Shown in pieces: positions 7,030 through 15,239 of a stretch of DNA of 64,000 nucleotides. Origin of the DNA: Sphaerisporangium fuscum (GTDB lineage: Bacteria > Actinomycetota > Actinomycetes > Streptosporangiales > Streptosporangiaceae); the NCBI RefSeq assembly GCF_018531465.1, contig NZ_JAHDTF010000015.1, forward strand, positions 124,001 to 188,000. The letters are read 5' to 3'. Every line of letters begins with the position of its first letter. Within the stretch, counting starts at the first letter, position 1. A program made the position numbers and the translations under genes. The notes beneath the pieces were generated by a model. The model worked only from the letters and a program-made list of their open reading frames with translations. It did not search any database and was not told the DNA's origin.

Positions 7030-7995
7030 TTAGACGACGCCGATGCGGCGGGCGACGTCCTCGTACACGCCGAGGACGAGGTCCCAGAATCGGGGGACGT
7101 CGAGTGTGGTGCCGACCAGGGCGTTCGGCACCCGGTCACCGAGGTCGAAATGGGTCACGGTCATCCCCGAGGTGAACCGGCCGGCCGTCTCCACCTCGAC
7201 CACCGCGGGCTCCACCGCGATCAGCGTGGGGTCGATGAGGTACGCGATCGCGCACGCGTCGTGGATGGCGGGCCCCTCCTCGGCGGTCACCATGCCGTAG
7301 AACTCGACGCAGGGGACGAGCAGGTCCGTGCCGAGCCTGCCCATTCCGCGCATGCGGTCGACCACCTTGCCGACGGCGAGGGCCTGGCGGCTGACGTCCA
7401 GGCCGATCATGGTGACCGTCCAGCCGGCGCCGAAGACGATGGCGGCGGCCTCCGGGTCGGCGGCGATGTTGAACTCCGCCGCCGGGGAGAAGTTGCCCCG
7501 GGTGTAGGAGCCGCCGAGGATGGCGAACTCGCGCGCCCAGCCGACGATCCGGGGCTCCTTCAGCAGGGCGAGGGCGATGTTGGTCAGCGGCCCGATCGCG
7601 ACCAGGGTGATCTCGCCGGGGGCCGCCTTGAGCGTCTCGATGATGAAGTCGGCGGCGTGCCCAGCGCGGACCGGGAGCGTGGCCTCGGGCAGCCGGGCCT
7701 CGCCGAGGCCGAGGTCCCCGTGCACCCCGGCGGCGTTCACCCGGCTGCGCAGAAGGGCGCCCTCGCTGCCGGCCGTGATCGGGACCTCGGGGAGGCCGAG
7801 GAACTCCCGCAGGCGCAGGGCGTTGTCGGTGGTGTAGGCCAGGTCGACGTTGCCGCCGACCGTGGTGATGCCGACGATGTCGAGCTCGGGGCTCCCGTGA
7901 GCCAGCGTGATGGCGAGCGCGTCGTCGATGCCGGGGTCGCAGTCAATGATGATCTTCTTGGGAGCCACCCTTGCAGCTTGGACGATTCCGGACAT
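7030..7995 (-). CDS. Inosine-uridine preferring nucleoside hydrolase family protein
   Basis: 321 residues, normal for the family. It cleaves the N-glycosidic bond of ribonucleosides in salvage. The Ca-binding Asp cluster is 'IIDCDPGIDDA' near residue 16. 'VAIGPLTNIALAL' and 'AEFNIAADPEAAAIVF' match the central conserved segments, and 'HDACAIAYL' holds the catalytic His. Base specificity cannot be read from this. ATG 7995 has no clear Shine-Dalgarno; GTG ten codons downstream, after 'GCAAGG', is an alternative that starts at VAPKKIIID. It is isolated by strand from the propeller lipoprotein (35 bp) and the toxin-antitoxin pair (77 bp). Confidence 0.85.
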   Translation of the reverse strand: MSGIVQAARVAPKKIIIDCDPGIDDALAITLAHGSPELDIVGITTVGGNVDLAYTTDNALRLREFLGLPEVPITAGSEGALLRSRVNAAGVHGDLGLGEARLPEATLPVRAGHAADFIIETLKAAPGEITLVAIGPLTNIALALLKEPRIVGWAREFAILGGSYTRGNFSPAAEFNIAADPEAAAIVFGAGWTVTMIGLDVSRQALAVGKVVDRMRGMGRLGTDLLVPCVEFYGMVTAEEGPAIHDACAIAYLIDPTLIAVEPAVVEVETAGRFTSGMTVTHFDLGDRVPNALVGTTLDVPRFWDLVLGVYEDVARRIGVV

Positions 7996-8072
7996 ATCGG
8001 CAACTGGGAATAGTGGCCGGCGGCCGGGTTCCCTGGCTGCGGGAGCGGCGGGGGCTGTCGCCTCGTCTCGAC

Positions 8073-8492
8073 CTAGAGTGCTTCGAAGGGGTTCACGACC
8101 GACACCCCTGTGCCGGTGAAATCCTTCACGTTCCTCGTCACGAGCGTCCAGCCGTTGACTCTGGCCGTGGCGGCGATCAGGCCGTCCATCGTGGGCAGAA
8201 TGCGCGCCGCCTGGAGTCGCCCCCATTCTTCCGCGATCTCCGAGGTCACGGGAGCGATCCGGTCGCCGAACTGACGGTGAAGGGCGTGCAGCCAGCGTTC
8301 GAGGACGGTCGCCTGCGCCGGATCCTTGCGTCTGCGGATCTCCACGCCTCGACGGATCTCCCCGATGGTCAGCGTGCTGAGATAGAGGGCGGGCCCGTAC
8401 GCCTCGCTGATCCACGTCCTGACCAGAGGGTTCGCATCGCGTCTCCTGGTTTCGGAGACGACATTCGTATCGAGCAGGTAGCCGGCGCCCAT
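8073..8492 (-). CDS. VapC-type PIN domain toxin
   Basis: 139 residues, a full-length PIN RNase. The four acidic residues of the Mg site are visible: Asp in 'YLLDTNVVSE', Glu in 'TIGEIRRGVE', Asp in 'PTMDGLIAATA' and Asp in 'RNVKDFTG'. The family cleaves tRNA or rRNA and arrests translation. The start codon overlaps the antitoxin stop in TGATG (8490-8494), giving translational coupling, so toxin should only be made after antitoxin. No frameshift or missing active-site residue, so it should be functional. Confidence 0.88.
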   Translation of the reverse strand: MGAGYLLDTNVVSETRRRDANPLVRTWISEAYGPALYLSTLTIGEIRRGVEIRRRKDPAQATVLERWLHALHRQFGDRIAPVTSEIAEEWGRLQAARILPTMDGLIAATARVNGWTLVTRNVKDFTGTGVSVVNPFEAL

Positions 8493-8743
8493 CAGTCGAA
8501 ATCGATCTCTCGAGGAAGGTCCCGGTTCCGTGGGAAGTCGAGATCGCCGTCCACGTATGGCCCAGACAGGAGGAACCTGACGAAGTCGCCGCCCTCGCCC
8601 TTGAGCCGACGATATTCGGCGATGTCGATCACGACGGCGACCTCTTCGCCGTGCCGGGTCACGACCTGGGGGCCCTCGTTCACCGCGCGGCGCACAACCT
8701 CGCTGAAGCGTTGTTTCGCTTCTTGGAGCTGCCATCCACTCAT
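8492..8743 (-). CDS. Phd/YefM family antitoxin of the VapC-like toxin
   Basis: 83 residues from ATG 8743 (MSGWQLQEAKQRF), which is the conserved start of actinobacterial Phd/YefM antitoxins; the open frame extends upstream to 8821 but runs through the operator region. 'SEVVRRAVNEGPQVVTRHGE' and 'VAVVIDIAEYRRL' form the dimeric DNA-binding fold. The tail 'DLDFPRNRDLPREIDFD' is acidic and would wrap the toxin. The pairing of a Phd-type antitoxin with a PIN toxin is common. It probably represses its own promoter through the 9-bp repeats just upstream. Confidence 0.85.
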   Translation of the reverse strand: MSGWQLQEAKQRFSEVVRRAVNEGPQVVTRHGEEVAVVIDIAEYRRLKGEGGDFVRFLLSGPYVDGDLDFPRNRDLPREIDFD

Positions 8744-8753
8744 GAGGGCCCCT

Positions 8754-8772
8754 CTGTCTAGTCTGTCTAGAC
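8754..8772. promoter_or_regulatory. Tandem 9-bp repeats with GTCTAGAC palindrome, likely antitoxin operator
   Basis: CTGTCTAG occurs at 8754-8761 and again at 8763-8770 (9-bp period), and the second copy is part of the palindrome GTCTAGAC (8765-8772). It lies 11-29 bp upstream of the antitoxin ATG, the normal place for toxin-antitoxin autoregulation. Confidence 0.5.
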
Positions 8773-8862
8773 CGAGAATAACCCGCAGAACGGGTCCGCG
8801 TCGGCTTCGGGAGCCGATCACACGCGGGGAATAGTGTCCGGCGGGGCCGGGTTGCGGCGGTC

Positions 8863-9594
8863 ATGGAGCTGACCAAGCGGGGACGGGTGCGGATCGAGCG
8901 CACCGCCAAGCGCGTCCGCGCGTACGCGGAAGGGCGGCCGGTGGCCGACACCGCGAACGCGCTGCTGGTGTGGGAGGTCCCGTACTACCCGACCTATTAC
9001 TTCCCGGCGGAGGACGTCGACATGGAGCGGCTCACCGCCAACGGGCGGACGAACCACTCCCCGAGCCGGGGTGACGGCGAGCTGTACGACATCGACGGCC
9101 GCGCCGACGCCGCCACCGTCTACACCGACTCGCCCATCGAGGAGCTCAAGGGCAGGGTGCGGTTCGAATGGGGCGCCATGGACGCCTGGTTCGAGGAGGA
9201 CGAAGAGGTCTTCGTCCACGCACGGGACCCGTACACGAGGGTGGACATCCTCGCCAGCTCGCGGCACGTGCGCGTGGAGGTGGACGGCGTCACCGTGGCC
9301 GACTCGCGCAGCCCCCGCATCCTCTTCGAGACCGGGCTGCCGCCGCGGTACTACCTGCCGAAGACCGACGTCCGCCTCGACCTGCTCCGCCGCACCGACA
9401 CGGTCACGCACTGCCCGTACAAGGGATCGGCGGAATACTGGTCGGTCGGCGATCACGAAGACATCGTGTGGTCCTACCGCACGCCCCTGCCGGAGTCGCA
9501 GAAGATCGCCGGCCTCGTCTCCTTCTACAACGAGAAGGTCGACATCTACGTGGACGACGTCCTTCAGGACCGCCCGAACTCGAAATTCGCCTGA
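8863..9594 (+). CDS. DUF427 domain-containing protein with two copies of the domain
   Basis: 243 residues made of two DUF427 units. In unit one 'WEVPYYPTYYFPAEDVDMER' is followed by 'NHSPSRGDGELYDI'; in unit two 'FETGLPPRYYLPKTDVRLDL' is followed by 'THCPYKGSAEYWSV' and 'DIVWSYRTPLPESQKIAGLV'. Each unit ends in the typical 'FYNEKVDIYVDD'-like strand. The fold is a small beta-barrel; biochemical function is not established. The Cys and His in 'THCPYKG' are conserved in the family and may be functional. Single gene, no operon partners; ATG 8863 gives the standard N-terminus. Confidence 0.88.
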   Translation: MELTKRGRVRIERTAKRVRAYAEGRPVADTANALLVWEVPYYPTYYFPAEDVDMERLTANGRTNHSPSRGDGELYDIDGRADAATVYTDSPIEELKGRVRFEWGAMDAWFEEDEEVFVHARDPYTRVDILASSRHVRVEVDGVTVADSRSPRILFETGLPPRYYLPKTDVRLDLLRRTDTVTHCPYKGSAEYWSVGDHEDIVWSYRTPLPESQKIAGLVSFYNEKVDIYVDDVLQDRPNSKFA

Positions 9595-9691
9595 CCGAAA
9601 TGGGAAACGGCCGGCGGTGTCCGGTGAATTGATTTCCCGGGGTGCCGGGACCGGCTCGCGCCTCCCCTGACGCGAGCCGCTCCCGTCGTGG

Positions 9692-10012
9692 TCAGCGGCG
9701 GATGACGTGCAGGACGCTCGCGATGCGTTCCGCCGCGGTGACGATGTCGGAGGCCTGGCCGATGCGGCCCGCCCAGGAGAGCCAGAACCACCATTCGCCG
9801 TCGGCTTCGTTGGCGGCGAGAACGTCCTCGGTGACGGCCGGGGCCATCGGGTTGATCACGCGCAGCCGTGGATACAGGCCGGTGCGTGCGGTCAGGCGCA
9901 CCTTGAAGGCGTGGGCCTCCAGTTGCGCGGCGAGTCGCTCCAGGTGGTCGATGGCCTCGACCGACTGGGTGCCGGATTCTGCCGTCTTCATCAAGGTCTC
10001 CAGCGGTGACAT
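9692..10012 (-). CDS. Conserved small hypothetical protein divergent from XRE-TPR regulator
   Basis: 106 residues, soluble, no signal or TM. An N-terminal amphipathic helix ('VEAIDHLERLAAQLEAHAF') is followed by a beta-rich part, 'LYPRLRVINPMAPAVTEDVL' and 'GEWWFWLSWAGRIGQASDIV'. It is divergent from the XRE-TPR regulator across 219 bp. Proteins of this size with a WWFWLSWA-type core are often seen beside such regulators in actinomycetes (recalled, not checked), which would suggest co-regulation. Function unknown. Confidence 0.65.
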   Translation of the reverse strand: MSPLETLMKTAESGTQSVEAIDHLERLAAQLEAHAFKVRLTARTGLYPRLRVINPMAPAVTEDVLAANEADGEWWFWLSWAGRIGQASDIVTAAERIASVLHVIRR

Positions 10013-10111
10013 GAGGACCGGATGGGGACCAGAGTGGACCGGGGTACCCCTATCGGCAATCGGAGCAAATCCACTGATTCGTGGAATACCGGCGGGTAGA
10101 GCAGGGGTTTA

Positions 10112-10124
10112 CGTGGAAACCACG
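10112..10124. promoter_or_regulatory. CGTGG-AAA-CCACG palindrome in divergent promoter region
   Basis: Perfect 5-bp arms around AAA, near the middle of the 10013-10231 gap between the small hypothetical gene and the XRE-TPR gene. It could be the regulator's own operator. Only the symmetry and position support this. Confidence 0.3.
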
Positions 10125-10231
10125 CGGGTGTCCAGACATCGTTCGCGTAACAGTGCGAAGCTTTAGGTGCCGTCTGGTTAACATCGGGGAAACAACCCTA
10201 AGGCCGAAGACTCCAGTGGCGGGGGGCGAAA

Positions 10232-11707
10232 ATGGCCCGTGGAGAGCACTCGCCGGCGTGCGCGCGACGCTGGCGTGAGCAGGCCGTGACCCGGCAGTGG
10301 ACTCTATGGCAGACCGCCCAGGCCATCCATGGCTGCTGCGGGGTAAGCCTGCTGAAGGCCCACAGGCTGGCGCGCGGCTGGTCGGCGCGGCAGGCCATCG
10401 AGGAGCTCGAACGCCTCTGCGAGATCCACTCCCTCGGCTCCCCGCGCGCCAGCATCGACCTGCTGAACGCCTGGGAGAACAACCGGGCCCGCCCCAGGCC
10501 GCAGACCATCGACCAGATCGCCCGGCTGTACTCCGCCAACGCCGTCCGCCTCGGCCTCGCCGCCGACTACTGCGACGACGGCGACGCCCCCGACATCGTG
10601 GTCGTCTCGCCCGCCCACCCCGTCCAGGCCGAGGAGCCCGCCCCGCCGCGCCCGTCCAGCGGGACCGCCGACGACGACGCCGAGCGCCGCGCGCTGTTCC
10701 ACCACGCGCTGCTGGCCTCGGCCCCGCCGCTGAACGGCCGCCTGCTCGCCGAGGTCGAGCGCACCCGCCAGGACATCGACCGCACCCTCGCCTCCGCCAC
10801 CGTCAGCGAGGACCAGCTCGACCGGCTCGACGAGCAGGTCCTCCGCTACCGGCGCGAATACATCAAGAGCGCCCCGCTGCCGATGCTGTACCGGCTGATG
10901 CTCGAGATCTCCGACGTGCGCAGGCTGGTCGCCGCCCGCCAGCCCGCCGCCACGCAGCGCCGCCTGCTCAACGCCACCACGATGCTCGCCCTGCTCTCGG
11001 CCGACGCGCTGATGAAGCTCGGCGACACCCGGCAGGCCCACGCGTGGTACGGCACGGCGCGCGCGGCCTCCGACGACGTCGGCGAGGTCAGGCTGCGCGC
11101 GTTGGTGCGGGCGCAGGAGGCCATGCTCCCGTACTACTACGGCGACCTCAACGAGACCGTAAGGCTGGCGCGCGAGGCGCGGATGCTGGCCGGAAGCGCT
11201 CCGAGCTCGCCGGCCGCCCTCGGTGCCGCCGCCGAGGCGCGGGCGCTGGCCCGCATGGGCGAGCACCAGGCCGCCCGCGCCGCCCTCGCCGAGGCCGAGC
11301 GCATCTTCTCCCGCATGCCCCGCGAGGGGGCCGACCACCTGGCGTTCCGTTTCTCCGAGCGGCGGCTGCAGTTCTACCGCATGGGCACGCTCATCGAGCT
11401 GGGCGAGGCCGCGCAGGTGCAGGAGTGGATCTCCCGTTCCTCCAGCCCCTACACCATCGACCCGGCGCTGGTGCTGCTCGACCAGGCGGCGCACGTCGCC
11501 CGCGCGGGCGGGTACGACGAGGCGTGCCGGCTCGCCGAGCAGGCCCTGTCGCAGGTGCCGCCCGAACACCGCACCACGATCGTGGTCAACCGCGCCCGCA
11601 CCCTGCTGTCGACGATCCCCCGCGTCCACCGCAGGACCCCCGCCGCGCGACATCTGCACGACCTGCTGGCCGAGGCGGGCCCGCAGCCGGCCCTGGACCG
11701 CCCATGA
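10232..11707 (+). CDS. XRE-like helix-turn-helix regulator with TPR-type helical C-terminus
   Basis: 491 residues. Residues 15-110 form an extended XRE-like region, with 'VTRQWTLWQTAQAIHGCCG' and 'LLNAWENNRARPRPQTIDQI' being the recognition part. A Pro/Ala linker follows. From about residue 150 to the end there are repeated antiparallel helices ('LGDTRQAHAWYGTARAASD', 'ARALARMGEHQAARAALAE', 'AGGYDEACRLAEQALSQVP') that look like tetratricopeptide repeats. Such proteins are intracellular regulators or peptide-responsive switches in actinomycetes. Its stop overlaps the start of the phosphotransferase (ATGA), so the two are translationally coupled and probably work together. Confidence 0.8.
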   Translation: MARGEHSPACARRWREQAVTRQWTLWQTAQAIHGCCGVSLLKAHRLARGWSARQAIEELERLCEIHSLGSPRASIDLLNAWENNRARPRPQTIDQIARLYSANAVRLGLAADYCDDGDAPDIVVVSPAHPVQAEEPAPPRPSSGTADDDAERRALFHHALLASAPPLNGRLLAEVERTRQDIDRTLASATVSEDQLDRLDEQVLRYRREYIKSAPLPMLYRLMLEISDVRRLVAARQPAATQRRLLNATTMLALLSADALMKLGDTRQAHAWYGTARAASDDVGEVRLRALVRAQEAMLPYYYGDLNETVRLAREARMLAGSAPSSPAALGAAAEARALARMGEHQAARAALAEAERIFSRMPREGADHLAFRFSERRLQFYRMGTLIELGEAAQVQEWISRSSSPYTIDPALVLLDQAAHVARAGGYDEACRLAEQALSQVPPEHRTTIVVNRARTLLSTIPRVHRRTPAARHLHDLLAEAGPQPALDRP

Positions 11708-12600
11708 GCATGCTGGCGGACGAGGCCACCGCGATCCTGCGCGACGTGTGCGCAAGCGTGGGGCTCGACGCCCGGGACGCGCGGCTGCTGCGGGTGCGGA
11801 GCAACGCGGTGTTCAAGCTCAGGGACGAGATCGTCGTACGCATCGCCACCGCGCCGGACGCCCTCACCCGGCTGCCGGTCGTGCTCGCCGTGGCCCGGTG
11901 GCTGGCCGATCAGGGATTCCCCACGGTGCGCCCGGCCGACGAGCTGTGCGACCAGCCCCTGGTGTACGACGGGCGCGTGGTCACCTTCTGGCACTACGTG
12001 CCGGCGAGCGGCCGGCCGACCACCCGCCAGCTCGGCAGGATCCTGCGCACCCTCCACCTGCTGCCGGTGCCGCCGTTCCCGCTGAAGCGGCTCGCCGACC
12101 CGCTGGCCGAGGTGCGCGATTCGGTGGAGCACCGCAAGGAGGTGCTGACGCCGTGCCAGCGGGCCTGGTTGCGCGACCGGGTCGCCGAGCTCACCGCCCG
12201 GTGGGAGGCGCTCGACACCGAGGGGCCTCCGGTGCTGCTGCACGGCGACGCCTGGATCGACAACCTCCTGCGCTGCCAGGACGGCCATGCCGTGCTGTGC
12301 GACTGGGACGGCGTCGCCGTCGGCCCGCGCGAATGGGATCTCGTGCACACCTACCACGGGCAGCGCCGTTTCGGGCTGACGACGGCGGACGTCGACGACT
12401 TCGCCGGGGCGTACGGCTCCGACCTGCGCCGGTGGAACGGTTACCCGACCCTGATGGAGGTCCGGGACATGTACGCCGTCGGCATCCACATCCGCAACGC
12501 GGCCCGCGACCCGTTCTCCCGCAAGGAGCTTCCCCGCCGCCTCGACTCGCTCACCCGTGGCGACGGGCACGCCCGCTGGTATCTCGCCGAACCCGCCTGA
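11704..12600 (+). CDS. Aminoglycoside phosphotransferase (APH) family protein
   Basis: 298 residues with a kinase-like fold. 'VVRIATAPDAL' holds the N-lobe, 'LLHGDAWIDNLLRCQDG' is the catalytic H-G-D-x(3)-N loop and 'AVLCDWDGVAVGPREWDLVH' is the metal-binding Asp segment. All key residues are present, so it should phosphorylate a small molecule in the cytoplasm; whether an antibiotic, sugar or choline-like compound cannot be told. It begins at ATG 11704 inside the regulator's stop codon. The coupling argues for a regulated metabolic or signalling role rather than a general resistance gene. Confidence 0.82.
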   Translation: MSMLADEATAILRDVCASVGLDARDARLLRVRSNAVFKLRDEIVVRIATAPDALTRLPVVLAVARWLADQGFPTVRPADELCDQPLVYDGRVVTFWHYVPASGRPTTRQLGRILRTLHLLPVPPFPLKRLADPLAEVRDSVEHRKEVLTPCQRAWLRDRVAELTARWEALDTEGPPVLLHGDAWIDNLLRCQDGHAVLCDWDGVAVGPREWDLVHTYHGQRRFGLTTADVDDFAGAYGSDLRRWNGYPTLMEVRDMYAVGIHIRNAARDPFSRKELPRRLDSLTRGDGHARWYLAEPA

Positions 12601-12662
12601 AGTCGCAAAAGCCTAAATTAACGGACGAACGGGAACGGTCGCGCCGCGACACGCGTGATGCC

Positions 12663-12691
12663 TTGTAATCGGCCTGGGCGCTCGATAAAGT
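12663..12691 (+). promoter_or_regulatory. Predicted sigma70-type promoter of the cold-shock gene
   Basis: TTGTAA (12663-12668) and TAAAGT (12686-12691) are separated by exactly 17 bp, a good vegetative actinobacterial promoter. Transcription from about 12698 would leave a leader of about 175 nt before the start codon, as is typical of cold-shock mRNAs. Apart from this, the 12601-12872 gap shows no gene. Confidence 0.5.
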
Positions 12692-12872
12692 CACCGTCGT
12701 TGCAGTCGTGCATTCCTCGAACGTCTTTTTCATCGAAAGCGCCCGCGGGAAGTTTAGTGACGGCGGTCGTTTCTGCTTTTCCTGCGGTCTCCGCGGATGC
12801 AGGTCCGGTCCGCCACGCAGCCCCGAGCCGCCGACCCGGCGGCCCGGTGAAGCTCCTACCTGGGAGAAGCAG

Positions 12873-13076
12873 TTGTCTGAAGGTACAGTCAAGTGGTTCA
12901 ACGCCGAAAAGGGCTTTGGCTTCATCGCCCCGGACGACGGAAGTGCCGACGTGTTCGTGCACTACTCGGCCATCACCTCCGGCGGCTACCGCAGCCTGGA
13001 TGAGAACCAGCGGGTCACTTTCGTGACCGTGCAGGGCGCCAAGGGTCCTCAGGCCGAACAGGTCACCGTCATCTGA
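12873..13076 (+). CDS. Cold-shock protein, CspA family
   Basis: 67 residues, the canonical length, when started at TTG 12873, which follows 'GGGAGAAGCAG'. No in-frame ATG or GTG gives the right N-terminus. The protein reads (M)SEGTVKWFNAEKGFGFIAPD; RNP1 is 'KGFGFI' and RNP2 is 'DVFVHYSAI'. It is an RNA chaperone that binds single-stranded nucleic acid through aromatic residues on a five-stranded barrel. The rare TTG start and long leader suggest post-transcriptional control. A perfect-palindrome terminator follows. Confidence 0.95.
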   Translation: MSEGTVKWFNAEKGFGFIAPDDGSADVFVHYSAITSGGYRSLDENQRVTFVTVQGAKGPQAEQVTVI

Positions 13077-13094
13077 GGTCGATGATTCTCATCT

Positions 13095-13122
13095 GGGCCC
13101 GTACCGCGCGCGGTACGGGCCC
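13095..13122 (+). terminator. Intrinsic terminator after cold-shock gene
   Basis: A 28-bp perfect palindrome, beginning GGGCCCGTACC and ending GGTACGGGCCC, starts 18 bp past the cold-shock stop. It can fold into a 12-bp stem. The following bases are TCAAG rather than a U tract, which is usual in high-GC actinomycetes. Confidence 0.75.
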
Positions 13123-13199
13123 TCAAGACGTCCGCCACCGGCGATAACGCAAAAACCTCGTCGAGATTCTTTGCCGTTCCTTGGGGTAGTGGCGGGCGT

Positions 13200-14936
13200 G
13201 TGAGAGTGACCTATACCTCAGACGTCTGGTGGAAGAACGCCGTCGTCTACTGCCTGGACGTGGAGACGTTCGCCGACGGCAACGGCGACGGCATCGGCGA
13301 CTTCCGCGGTGCCGCCGAGCACATCGATCACCTGGAACGGCTCGGCGTGACGTGCATCTGGCTGATGCCGTTCTTCCCGAGTCCCGACCGCGACGACGGG
13401 TACGACATCAGCGACTTCTACGGTGTCGACCCGCGGCTCGGCACGCTGGGGGAGTTCGTGGAGTTCATGCGGACCGCCCGCGACCGGGGCATCCGGGTGA
13501 TCGCCGACCTGGTCGTCAACCACACCTCCGACGAGCACCCGTGGTTCAAGGAGGCCAGGTCGAGCCGCCACTCCCGCTACCGCGACTGGTACATCTGGTC
13601 GGACACGCCCGAGCCCGACGACCCCAACGGCGTGGTCTTCCCCGACAAGGAGCACAGCCTCTGGGAGTACGACGAGGGCAGCGGCCAGTACTACTTCCAC
13701 CGCTTCTACCGATTCCAGCCCGACCTCAACACCGCCAACCCCGAGGTGCGTGACGAGATCTCGCGGATCCTCGGCTTCTGGATGGAACTCGGCCTGTCGG
13801 GATTCCGGGTCGACGCGGTGCCGTTCCTGATGGAGAACCTCTCCAAGGACGGCGACCGGTCCAAGGGCGGGGACAAGCTGCCCGACGTGCACGAGTTCCT
13901 GCGCGACATGCGGGCCTTCATGAACCGCCGGGACGGCAGCGCCATGCTCCTCGGCGAGGTCAACCTGGAGTACCCCGACCTGCTGAAGTTCTTCGGCAGC
14001 AACCTCGGCGACCAGGTCACCATGTGCTTCGACTTCATCGGGATGCAGCGCATGTACCTCTCGCTGGCCAGAGGCGAGGCCCGCCCGCTGGCGGAGGCGC
14101 TGCGCGAACGGCCGGCTCCGCCGAGGGACTGCCACTGGGCGACGTTCGTCCGCAACCACGACGAGCTCACCCTCGACAAACTGAGCGAGTCCGAACGCCA
14201 GGAGGTCTTCGCGGCGTTCGGCCCCGACAAGAACATGCAGCTGTACGGCCGGGGGCTGCGCCGCCGCCTGCCGACCATGCTGGGCGGCGACCTGCGCCGG
14301 ATCAAGATGGTCTACAGCCTGCTGTTCTCCCTGCCCGGCACCCCCGTGCTGTTCTACGGCGAGGAGATCGGCATGGGGGAGAACCTCAGCATCGAGGGCC
14401 GCGAAGCTGTACGAACCCCTATGCAGTGGACACCACACAGGAACGGCGGCTTCTCCACGGCGGAGCCGGAGAAGTTCCGCAACCCGATGGTCGAGGGGAA
14501 GTACGGGCCCGAGCACATCAACGTCAGCGCCCAGCGGCGCGACCCCGACTCGCTGCTGATGTGGATCACCAAGCTGACCGAGCAGTACCGCGGGTGCCCG
14601 GAGCTGGCGTGGGGCGACTACCAGGTGCTGGACACCGGGGAGGACGCCGTCCTCGCCGTGCGCGCCGACCTCGACGGGGGGACGGTGCTCGCGCTGCACA
14701 ACTTCACCGACGCGGAGGTCGCCCTGGAGGTCACGCTCGACGGCCTGGACGACGACAAGGTGCTCACCGACCTGCTGGTCGACGGGACCGTGAAGATCTC
14801 CGCCGAGGGCCGCGCCGAGATCCAGCTGGACGCCTACGGCTGCCGCTGGCTGCGCGCCTCGGAGCCGGAGCTGGCGCCCGCCGACGCAGGGGACATCGCC
14901 GAGTCCGAGGCACGCCGCAAAGGCCTCGCCGACTGA
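13200..14936 (+). CDS. GH13 alpha-amylase family protein, trehalose synthase-like
   Basis: 578 residues. The (beta/alpha)8 barrel opens with 'WWKNAVVYCLDVETFADGNG', typical of the trehalose synthase/alpha-glucosyltransferase branch. Conserved regions are 'ADLVVNHTSDEHPWF', 'GLSGFRVDAVPFL' (nucleophile Asp), 'MLLGEVNLEYPD' (acid/base Glu) and 'FVRNHDEL' (third acid). A C-terminal beta domain follows from about residue 480. No signal peptide, so it is cytoplasmic and probably acts on maltose, trehalose or glycogen-derived sugars. It is not TreS in the strict sense: the TreS N-terminus and maltokinase partner are absent. Start is GTG 13200 or GTG 13206. Confidence 0.82.
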   Translation: MRVTYTSDVWWKNAVVYCLDVETFADGNGDGIGDFRGAAEHIDHLERLGVTCIWLMPFFPSPDRDDGYDISDFYGVDPRLGTLGEFVEFMRTARDRGIRVIADLVVNHTSDEHPWFKEARSSRHSRYRDWYIWSDTPEPDDPNGVVFPDKEHSLWEYDEGSGQYYFHRFYRFQPDLNTANPEVRDEISRILGFWMELGLSGFRVDAVPFLMENLSKDGDRSKGGDKLPDVHEFLRDMRAFMNRRDGSAMLLGEVNLEYPDLLKFFGSNLGDQVTMCFDFIGMQRMYLSLARGEARPLAEALRERPAPPRDCHWATFVRNHDELTLDKLSESERQEVFAAFGPDKNMQLYGRGLRRRLPTMLGGDLRRIKMVYSLLFSLPGTPVLFYGEEIGMGENLSIEGREAVRTPMQWTPHRNGGFSTAEPEKFRNPMVEGKYGPEHINVSAQRRDPDSLLMWITKLTEQYRGCPELAWGDYQVLDTGEDAVLAVRADLDGGTVLALHNFTDAEVALEVTLDGLDDDKVLTDLLVDGTVKISAEGRAEIQLDAYGCRWLRASEPELAPADAGDIAESEARRKGLAD

Positions 14937-14938
14937 CC

Positions 14939-15075
14939 CGAGCGGAGCGAGGCCGTCGAGCACCGCGAGGGGCGCGGCGGTGGTCTGAGGAGGAGGGAGG
15001 GTGAGGGACGAGCCCGGACGACGACGAAGGCCGCCGCCTCAAGAAGCGCCCCGAGCCGCCGAGCGGAGCGAGGCC
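14939..15075. repeat. Pair of 16-bp direct repeats (CGAGCGGAGCGAGGCC)
   Basis: Identical copies lie at 14939-14954 and 15060-15075 in the 303-bp gap between the GH13 gene and the DUF998 gene. The rest of the gap has no recognisable gene. This purine-rich word is common in high-GC actinobacterial intergenic DNA, so its meaning is unclear. Confidence 0.4.
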
Positions 15076-15239
15076 ATGGGCACAGTCTCGGGAGGTTTGC
15101 GCTGGTAGATATGGATCAACCCTGACCTGTCCCTGGGCTGGAGCCCGGGGAGGTCGGGGTCGGCTCGGGGACGCGCCAGGGCTCGATCCGGCCGATCTCC
15201 GGATGTCCGGACACCCCGCCGGCCGCGACAGTCAGGTGC

